In this document: in pieces, positions 36,526 through 42,512 of the stretch
How positions within the stretch are numbered: the stretch's first letter is position 1
Layout: every line of letters begins with the position of its first letter
Origin: Bacteroidales bacterium
GTDB lineage: Bacteria > Bacteroidota > Bacteroidia > Bacteroidales > UBA10428
Direction of reading: 5' to 3'
Length of the DNA stretch: 42,512 nt
NCBI GenBank assembly: GCA_016933335.1
Contig: JAFGBD010000044.1
Location: 1-42,512 of the forward strand
Made by a program: the position numbers and the translations under genes
The notes under the pieces: model-generated
The model's database searches: none
What the model saw: the letters and a program-made list of their open reading frames with translations, nothing else
Told to the model about the DNA's origin: nothing

Positions 36526-37041
36526 TTAATTTTTATATCCTAACTTTTGCAAAACCTCATCACTGACATCATATCTTGGATTGAAATACAGCATGGTCGG
36601 ACCGCTTGAAGTATCAAAAATGACAGCATAGCCATTTTCAGTAGCAATATCTTTGACGGCCTGGTATATATCATCCTGAATTGGTTTGACAAGTTCCTGG
36701 CGTTTAACAAACAAAGCTCCGTCCTGTCCAAAATATTTCTTCTGTAGTTCTTTTACCTCTTTTTCCTTATTGATTATCTCATCTTCGCGTTTTCTCCGCA
36801 TATCATCAGTCAATAATACTTTTTCAGCCTGATAATCCTTATACATTTTTTCAATTTCTGCATATTGCGATTCAACCTCCTTCTGCCATTCTTCGGATGT
36901 CTTGTCCAGTTGATCCTGTGCTGCCTTATAAGATGGAATATTGGAAAGGATATATTCCGTATCAACAAAAGCATATTTCTGCCCAAAGGCCATAACGGAA
37001 AATAAAGCAACAAGAGCGGGTATTAATAGTATTCTTTTCAT
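36526..37041 (-). CDS. OmpH/Skp-family periplasmic chaperone (first copy)
   Basis: The 171-residue protein has a signal peptide (MKRILLIPALVALFSVMAFG), the KYAFVDTEYILSNIPSY start typical of OmpH proteins, and a Lys/Glu-rich coiled coil (about 40-110) before YAVIFDTSSG. It lies 87 bases downstream of bamA, with a TAnnTTTG box in between, so it can be transcribed both with bamA and separately. It should work with BamA in outer-membrane biogenesis. Confidence 0.92.
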   Translation of the reverse strand: MKRILLIPALVALFSVMAFGQKYAFVDTEYILSNIPSYKAAQDQLDKTSEEWQKEVESQYAEIEKMYKDYQAEKVLLTDDMRRKREDEIINKEKEVKELQKKYFGQDGALFVKRQELVKPIQDDIYQAVKDIATENGYAVIFDTSSGPTMLYFNPRYDVSDEVLQKLGYKN

Positions 37042-37081
37042 GGTTCAAAATTTTAAGTTATTATTATCTGTATATACATCA

Positions 37082-37089
37082 CAAATTTA
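37082..37089 (-). promoter_or_regulatory. Candidate -7 box for the first skp gene
   Basis: TAAATTTG on the minus strand matches TAnnTTTG exactly, with the start expected near 37075 and a leader of about 35 bases. No matching -33 TTG is found. Confidence 0.4.
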
Positions 37090-37128
37090 ATACCAAAAAT
37101 CATGGAAAAGAATGAATCCTGACGCCTG

Positions 37129-39753
37129 TCAGAATTGCTGACCCATCATGAAGTGAAACTGGCTGCCATGATGTGGTTTATCTTCTCCCGGCTGTTGGTC
37201 AAATCCGTAACCCCAGTCAACTCCGAGAAGACCGAACATAGGCAGAAAAGCACGCAATCCGATACCTGCTGAGCGTTTTATGATGAATGGATTAAATTCC
37301 TTAAAATCCGGCCAGGCATTTCCTCCCTCCAGGAACAGCAATCCGTATATAGTGGCTGATTCACTTGTTGTAAAAGGGTATCTCAGCTCAACCGTAAACT
37401 TGTTATAAATATTACCATTATCAATTCTTTTATATTCTCCCTCACTGTTTAAAATAAGAGAACTTGGTGTCAGGCTTCCTTCTTCATATCCTCTTAATGC
37501 TACAATGTCATTACCGTAATAATAGTTGCTGTAATTCATACCGCTTCCTCCCACATCGAACTTCTCAAAGGGTGCATGTCCGATGTCGTGGTTATAAAAC
37601 CCGAGCAGTCCGAATTCAGCTTTTGTGGCAAGAACAAGATCACCTATCAGAGCGGTATACCAGGCACTCTTGAATGACCATTTATGGTATTCGATGAGGT
37701 TGAATTTTCGTTTGGTTTCATCACCTATGATTCTTTTGTTTACTTCATTGATTATTGCTGACTCGCTTGCTCCTTCACTTGACGGTAAAGCTCTTACTTC
37801 CTGGTCAATTCCTGCCCGCTCATCTTCCGAAAGTTCCCAGAACTTATCTTCTCTGAATAACGAATATGGCGGTGTAAGCTGCAGACTAAGTGTAAACATT
37901 GAACCCTTACGGGGATAGATCATCTGATCCTGGGAGCTTCGGCTTAATGAAGTCTTGAAGCTGATGGTATTGGCAAAACCGTTAGAAAGGAAAAAATCAG
38001 TTTGCCAGTTTTTCAGACTGTATCTCTGAAATCCTATTTCATTATAGAGGGCAAAATAATCATCAGGCCATTTCAGCCTGCGACCTAAACCGACAGATGC
38101 ACCATAGATCTTAAAATGACCATCGACATCTGATACAGTATAGTATTGATATGGTTTCATCGCCGAATGAAAAAGAGAAACCGAGAAATTGTTTGGTTTT
38201 TTTCCTCCAAACCAGGGCTCGACAAAAGAAAGATTATAACCCTGATAATAACGACCGTTGGATTGCGCCCTGATGGATAATGTCTGACCATCACCTGTTG
38301 GTACCGGCCGCCATGCCTTCTTATTGAGTATGTTACGGGCAGAAAAATTTGAAAACCTGATTCCGACAGTACCCACAAATCCGAAACCACCCCAGCCGCC
38401 TGACACCTCCAATTGATCGTTTGCACGTTCTTCAAGCTGGTATTCAAGATCCACCGTTCCGTTTGCCGGATCAGGTATCGGATTGGGTGCAATCTTTTCA
38501 GGATCAAAATGACCAAGTGTTGCGAGTTCACGAACTGACCTGATGATGTCTGTTTTACTGAACAGCTCACCTGGCCTGGTCCTTAATTCACGTCGTACAA
38601 CATGTTCATTGGTCTTGGTGTTTCCCTTGATAATCACTTCGTTTATGGTGGCCTGTTTCCCTTCATAGACTCTCATTTCAAGATCAACCGAGTCTTCTTC
38701 GATATTAACCTCTACCGGATCCACAGAAAAGAAAAGATATCCATTGTCCATGTATAAAGAGGTAACAGCATCCTGATCAGTATAAAGACGTTTTTCCAGC
38801 AAGCTCTGATCGTATACATCTCCTTTCTTGAATCCAAGCAAATGACTTAGCAGCTCGGTAGGATACTGGGTATTGCCCAGCCAGGTTATATCCCTGATAA
38901 AGTATTTTTTCCCTTCTTCAAGAGACATTGTGAGAGCAAGGTGTTTATCGTCAAGCGGTTTAAGCTCGGTACTGAGAATTTGAGCATCACGAAATCCGTT
39001 TTCGTTATAAAAGGACAGGAGCTTCTCCTTATCTTCTTTGAAATCAGCTTCAATATACTTGGAAGTTTTAAAAAAATTAAGGTTTTGTTTCTTGGTTTTT
39101 TTCATCAACCGTCGTAGTTTTCTGTCTGTAAAAACCTTGTTCCCTTCAAATACGATATCACCGATCTTTACTTTATTATTCTTGTTGATATAAATATCAA
39201 GGTTCACCTTATTAAAAGATGCCGTGTCTTCTTCCGGAACAATCTTGATATCAGCATAATAGAAGCCTTTTGATATATAATGCCTGGTAAGAATGGTTTC
39301 AATATTATTGATAACATTATCCGTGACCTGACTTCCTGGTTTCAGTTCGATTTTTTCATTCAGATCCGTGGTTTTTGATTTAGGAATGCCATGAAACCGC
39401 ACTCTTGAAAGTCTTGGCCGCTCCAGCAGATAGAACTGAAGATAAACCATATCGCCTTCAATTTTATCAATCAGTATCTTTACATCGGAAAACAATCCAT
39501 GCTTCCAGTACTTTTCAATGGCCCTGGTGATGTCATCACCCGGTATGGTGATTTTGTCGCCTACCCTTAATCCCGAAAGATTCACAAGAACCTGGGGCTG
39601 CAGGTATTTAACACCGGTAATTCTGATATCGGCTATAACATATTCCTTTTGCCTTGAATAATCAATATACTGCAGTTCTGAAAAATCAATTTCCTGTGCA
39701 AAAATTCTATAACCGATAATAATCAGTAAAACTGAAAAAATGATTTGTCTCAT
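37129..39753 (-). CDS. bamA: Outer-membrane assembly factor BamA
   Basis: The 874-residue protein has a signal peptide (MRQIIFSVLLIIIGYRIFAQ), an N-terminal series of POTRA domains to about residue 440 (IADIRITGVKYLQPQVLV, GDIVFEGNKVFTDRKL, INEVIIKGNTKTNEHVV) and an Omp85 barrel, with the loop-6 RGYEEGSL motif and a terminal aromatic residue (MMGQQF). BamA folds and inserts beta-barrel proteins. The ATG at 39753, eight bases after the uppS stop, is preferred over a TTG at 39768 that would overlap uppS. The order uppS-bamA-skp-skp is standard in Bacteroidota. Confidence 0.95.
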   Translation of the reverse strand: MRQIIFSVLLIIIGYRIFAQEIDFSELQYIDYSRQKEYVIADIRITGVKYLQPQVLVNLSGLRVGDKITIPGDDITRAIEKYWKHGLFSDVKILIDKIEGDMVYLQFYLLERPRLSRVRFHGIPKSKTTDLNEKIELKPGSQVTDNVINNIETILTRHYISKGFYYADIKIVPEEDTASFNKVNLDIYINKNNKVKIGDIVFEGNKVFTDRKLRRLMKKTKKQNLNFFKTSKYIEADFKEDKEKLLSFYNENGFRDAQILSTELKPLDDKHLALTMSLEEGKKYFIRDITWLGNTQYPTELLSHLLGFKKGDVYDQSLLEKRLYTDQDAVTSLYMDNGYLFFSVDPVEVNIEEDSVDLEMRVYEGKQATINEVIIKGNTKTNEHVVRRELRTRPGELFSKTDIIRSVRELATLGHFDPEKIAPNPIPDPANGTVDLEYQLEERANDQLEVSGGWGGFGFVGTVGIRFSNFSARNILNKKAWRPVPTGDGQTLSIRAQSNGRYYQGYNLSFVEPWFGGKKPNNFSVSLFHSAMKPYQYYTVSDVDGHFKIYGASVGLGRRLKWPDDYFALYNEIGFQRYSLKNWQTDFFLSNGFANTISFKTSLSRSSQDQMIYPRKGSMFTLSLQLTPPYSLFREDKFWELSEDERAGIDQEVRALPSSEGASESAIINEVNKRIIGDETKRKFNLIEYHKWSFKSAWYTALIGDLVLATKAEFGLLGFYNHDIGHAPFEKFDVGGSGMNYSNYYYGNDIVALRGYEEGSLTPSSLILNSEGEYKRIDNGNIYNKFTVELRYPFTTSESATIYGLLFLEGGNAWPDFKEFNPFIIKRSAGIGLRAFLPMFGLLGVDWGYGFDQQPGEDKPHHGSQFHFMMGQQF

Positions 39754-39761
39754 TTCAATAA

Positions 39762-40523
39762 CTAACAATCAACCTTGATATTTTTCTTAATTTGTTTGCT
39801 TGTCTTGCCAAATCTTCTCTCCCTGCTTTGAAAATTGACAATGGCTTTATATAAATCCTCCCTCCTGAAGTCCGGCCATAGCGTTCCGGTAAAGTAGAGT
39901 TCGGTATAGGCCATTTGCCATAGCAGAAAATTGCTTAAGCGATATTCACCACTTGTTCTGATCAGCAACTCCGGTTCAGGTATGCCGGCTGTATTTAGAA
40001 ATTGTTCAAATATACGCCTGTCGATATCCTGGCTTTTCAATTCTCCACTTTCAATCTTAACGGCAATATTGCGAACGGCATTAACAATTTCCCACCTTGA
40101 ACTGTAACTTAAAGCCAGTATCAGTTTCAGACCTCCGCAAACAGCTGTCTTCTCAACAGCAATTTTCAGTTTGTCCGATACACTGACAGGCAGGCTGCCG
40201 ATGTCACCTATGGTCAACAGCCTGACATTGTTATCAAGAAGTGTTTTCATTTCTTTATTGATTGTGGCAACAAGCAGAGACATCAGGGCATCTATCTCGG
40301 TACGGGGTCTGTTCCAGTTTTCAGTTGAGAAAGCATACAGGGTAAGATACTCCAGACCAAGCTCTGCTGCTGCTTCTACTGTATCACGTACTGCTGCTAC
40401 TCCGTTCTTATGACCAAAAACTCTTTTATTGCCGCGTTTTTGGGCCCACCTGCCATTTCCATCCATTATAACTGCAATGTGAAGCGGTAATTTCTCTTTT
40501 ATAATCTTTTCTTTAAAAGACAT
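39762..40523 (-). CDS. uppS: Undecaprenyl diphosphate synthase
   Basis: The 253-residue cis-prenyltransferase makes the C55 lipid carrier for peptidoglycan and glycan assembly. Motifs: HIAVIMDGNGRWAQKRG (D21, N23, R25), LTLYAFSTENWNRP, the later LLIRTSGEYRLSNFLLWQ, and YTELYFT. Length agrees with UppS. It is tightly packed between the DUF6089 gene (11 bases upstream) and bamA (8 bases downstream). Confidence 0.96.
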   Translation of the reverse strand: MSFKEKIIKEKLPLHIAVIMDGNGRWAQKRGNKRVFGHKNGVAAVRDTVEAAAELGLEYLTLYAFSTENWNRPRTEIDALMSLLVATINKEMKTLLDNNVRLLTIGDIGSLPVSVSDKLKIAVEKTAVCGGLKLILALSYSSRWEIVNAVRNIAVKIESGELKSQDIDRRIFEQFLNTAGIPEPELLIRTSGEYRLSNFLLWQMAYTELYFTGTLWPDFRREDLYKAIVNFQSRERRFGKTSKQIKKNIKVDC

Positions 40524-40534
40524 TAAACAACGAA

Positions 40535-41227
40535 TTAATCATAAGCCGGACAATCGACTGCAAAGTTAATAAACTTATAGGTAACAAAAATACCTGCAAA
40601 AGAATACCAGTCATTATTATGAATCAGTGAAACATCACCGGTAGGATTCTTGAGAAAATCAATCCTGTCGCTGAATGTCTTTCTGAAATTCCATTCACAC
40701 CCGGCACTTACCCTTCTGTTGATATTTAACTTGAAACCTATTCCAAAAGGAATGTTCAGGTGCGGAATAGGATTTCTCAGGTTATCAGTATCAAGATTTG
40801 TACTGACTGCAGACGATATAACAAGAGAATAGCCAATACCACCTGAAACATAGGTCGTATAATTCCATCTGCCCTCATTCGGAATAAAAGGCAAAAAATT
40901 GAATTCAAATTGTAATGCCCCGTCCAGGATTGATGTATTGAATTCAACCGGTTCGTAATAACGATCAGGATTAATCCTTTCAGCAAAATCCATATCACTG
41001 CCCGAAACATATGCATAATAAACATTCGCCCTGATGGCATAATGGTTGTTCAGGTTTATCCTGTAGATCATACCAAGCGATGGCCTGAGCCTGTAAAAGT
41101 GTCTGCTTGGATTGATATCCCCCATATAGTAGGAAGTACCGGCGAAAATTCCCACATTTGCATTTCGCTGTGAATATAACGGATATATCAGGAATAATAA
41201 TATTGAAATGCACAACAGCTTTTTCAT
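40535..41227 (-). CDS. DUF6089-type outer-membrane beta-barrel protein
   Basis: The 230-residue protein from the ATG at 41227 has a signal peptide (MKKLLCISILLFLIYPLYSQ) and repeated amphipathic beta strands (NVGIFAGTSYYMGDINPSRHF, SLGMIYRINLNNHYAIRANVYY). The AGTSYYMGDINP motif matches the DUF6089 proteins that commonly sit upstream of uppS in Bacteroidota. Function is unknown; it is probably a small eight-stranded porin-like barrel. An ATG at 41269 would place 14 polar residues before the signal and is less likely. Confidence 0.88.
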   Translation of the reverse strand: MKKLLCISILLFLIYPLYSQRNANVGIFAGTSYYMGDINPSRHFYRLRPSLGMIYRINLNNHYAIRANVYYAYVSGSDMDFAERINPDRYYEPVEFNTSILDGALQFEFNFLPFIPNEGRWNYTTYVSGGIGYSLVISSAVSTNLDTDNLRNPIPHLNIPFGIGFKLNINRRVSAGCEWNFRKTFSDRIDFLKNPTGDVSLIHNNDWYSFAGIFVTYKFINFAVDCPAYD

Positions 41228-41527
41228 CTGTAAGTATTTGTTTTGGTTCGCTAAGTTATTCGCTCCCATATTGGCTGCCCTCCGGATTGCTTCCCGGTAA
41301 ACCGGGATAATATTTTATTATAATAATAAACCTTCGGTTAGTTCACACGATAAGCCGGGCTCAATTCATACCTTTCTGCAATCACATTAAAAATTCATCA
41401 TGAACTTTCCATTCAGATGTATTGTAAGTATTTTATAATTAACGAAGATAGACTCAATTTTAGCGCGCAATATCAGAATTTTTCCTAAAATATCATAAAA
41501 AAAGTTAAGGTAACTGTGTCATTGGAT
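41228..41527. other. Intergenic region between two barrel genes
   Basis: About 300 bases hold a hairpin CCCGGTAAACCGGG (41293-41306), which may end the transcript of the upstream barrel gene, although no T-run follows on the minus strand. The rest is AT-rich; I find no coding frame and no exact TAnnTTTG box. Confidence 0.4.
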
Positions 41528-42295
41528 TTAACGGCTTGCCCGTCTCAGTCTTCTGTCAAGGAATAATGGTAAATTGCGCCGGGAGGTTTTTATTTTATAT
41601 GCAAGTGTGATTGTGGTCAGCCAGTAAACATCGTTTGACCTGGAAGACGGAGGTTTGAAACCATCCAGATAATCAGAAAAAACATACCGGGGTCCCAGTT
41701 CATAACCAAATACTATTTTATCACTGTAAATATATTTCAATCCAATACCTGCCGGGATGATCAGTGTAAAACCATTCTCTTTGGTTTTATCTCCCGGCCT
41801 TGGAGTGAAATCGTAAACAGCATCGTAGTATAGTCCTCCCAGTCCGCCATAAAAATATATTCCCCAGGTTGAATAGTTATTGAGCATACCGCGCCTGTTA
41901 TATATGGCGGCAGAACGATATCTCCTTTCCTCTTTCTTAATATAATATTCTGCAGTAATACAAGGTTCAATTATATGTGTATTGGACCTGAATCCTTCAG
42001 TACCTTCAATACGCTCATTGCTAATATCATGAGAATGACCGTAGCCATAGGCTAAGCCAATTTTACCTGAAAAATCCTGTGAAAATTTATACCTGGCTGC
42101 GACGTATATGTCAGGCCGCGTAAAATCAATGCGAAATCCCAGGAGACTTTCGGCATTGGAAACTCCCAGATCGGTAAACAGATTTAATGCACCAATGCCA
42201 ACAATTGCCTCATAACGTTTTAATTTCCACCTCTGCGAAAAACTGGTCTGGCCGGTAATCCAACAAAGAATTATAAGAAATGCGACTTTTTTCAT
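41528..42295 (-). CDS. Outer-membrane beta-barrel (porin-like) protein
   Basis: The 255-residue protein has a signal peptide (ending TSFSQ) and alternating aromatic strands over its full length (YEAIVGIGALNLFTDLG, IYVAARYKFSQDFSGKIGLAYGYG, YFYGGLGGLYY), typical of an eight- to ten-strand barrel. It resembles the DUF6089/outer-membrane-protein group of its neighbour but is not a near duplicate. The basic tail (SRRNLPLFLDRRLRRASR) is unusual for a barrel, which normally ends in an aromatic residue. Function is unknown. Confidence 0.8.
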   Translation of the reverse strand: MKKVAFLIILCWITGQTSFSQRWKLKRYEAIVGIGALNLFTDLGVSNAESLLGFRIDFTRPDIYVAARYKFSQDFSGKIGLAYGYGHSHDISNERIEGTEGFRSNTHIIEPCITAEYYIKKEERRYRSAAIYNRRGMLNNYSTWGIYFYGGLGGLYYDAVYDFTPRPGDKTKENGFTLIIPAGIGLKYIYSDKIVFGYELGPRYVFSDYLDGFKPPSSRSNDVYWLTTITLAYKIKTSRRNLPLFLDRRLRRASR

Positions 42296-42512
42296 TATTT
42301 GCCTTCTTTAACTCACAAAGTTACAAATAGTATTCACTTTAGCTAAATATCCGGTCAGATAGTGTATTTAATTATCAAAATTGTCGTTACAATTGATTCA
42401 CCTTAAAATTATTATTTTTTTACATTAGTGTCCGACTAAAATATTAAAAAGAAGGGTACTCCCTTGAGGTTTCCCCTTCATGTTGTAGTTTTGTTTTAAC
42501 GGAAACATAACA
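42296..42512. other. Right-edge region: promoter and possible mobile-element end
   Basis: The first part holds the upstream region of the barrel gene, including CAAAGTTA at 42316-42323, a TAnnTTTG box on the minus strand. Further right, TTAGTGTCCGACTAA (42425-42439) is a small inverted repeat, followed by GAAGGG and CCCTTC arms (42451-42480). The sequence then runs off the edge without a gene. Confidence 0.35.
42316..42323 (-). promoter_or_regulatory. Candidate -7 box for the barrel gene
   Basis: TAACTTTG on the minus strand matches the TAnnTTTG consensus. The start would be near 42309, leaving a short leader of about 14 bases. No good -33 element is visible. Confidence 0.4.

Overview
This window looks like a chromosomal segment from an anaerobic or facultative member of the Bacteroidota, probably Bacteroidales-like; I would not name a genus. 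The evidence is: three proteins with C-terminal type IX secretion (T9SS) sorting domains; a BamA/Skp/UppS/DUF6089 block in the usual Bacteroidota order; -7 boxes of the TAnnTTTG type; near absence of Shine-Dalgarno sequences; a Nudix-type AraR regulator; an outer-membrane receptor beside a LytS/LytTR pair; and a KorAB 2-oxoacid:ferredoxin oxidoreductase. I found no tRNA, rRNA, CRISPR array or intact transposase gene.

Layout. (1) 1-2481: the N-terminal 827 codons of a periplasmic beta-propeller sensor, minus strand, running off the left edge. (2) 2773-13375: a mixed, largely exported set comprising a small membrane protein, a UshA-type 5'-nucleotidase, a GH5-type glycosidase, a tiny exported peptide, a DUF1846 protein, a 31-residue-repeat T9SS protein, and a large T9SS protein with an ADPRibase-Mn-like phosphoesterase domain. 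(3) 13606-14493: a divergent thymidylate-synthase-fold protein. (4) 14684-21914: an L-arabinose locus with two SSS symporters, a two-helix membrane protein, a Nudix/winged-helix AraR-like regulator, AraD and AraB; araA is not present. (5) 21976-26504: an outer-membrane TonB-receptor-like barrel divergent from a LytS-type kinase and LytTR regulator. (6) 26610-27485: a PPK2 polyphosphate kinase. (7) 27486-31512: a lower-GC patch with short palindromic repeats, a FISUMP/PKD surface protein, a small T9SS protein and a possible structured RNA. (8) 31516-31806: a small conserved-looking protein with a perfect Shine-Dalgarno. (9) 31847-34718: KorB-KorA preceded by a Rex-like palindrome. (10) 34999-42295: murI, then the envelope-assembly block skp, skp, bamA, uppS, DUF6089 and another outer-membrane barrel, all minus strand, closed by a strong intrinsic terminator between skp and murI.

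How it fits together. The arabinose locus imports a pentose with sodium and carries it from L-ribulose to D-xylulose 5-phosphate; the isomerase must be encoded elsewhere. The right-hand block makes the undecaprenyl carrier, outer-membrane protein folding machinery and D-glutamate for peptidoglycan. The many T9SS and barrel proteins are clients of that machinery.

I see no defence island or complete unknown system. The most original leads are the 31-residue-repeat secreted protein, the extracellular ADPRibase-like enzyme, the divergent thymidylate-synthase homologue, the two-helix protein behind the symporter, the Rex-like site, the palindromic repeat cluster, the structured non-coding stretch near 31.3 kb, and the orphan gene with a non-Bacteroidota ribosome binding site. 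Motif positions were read by eye; no database search was run.
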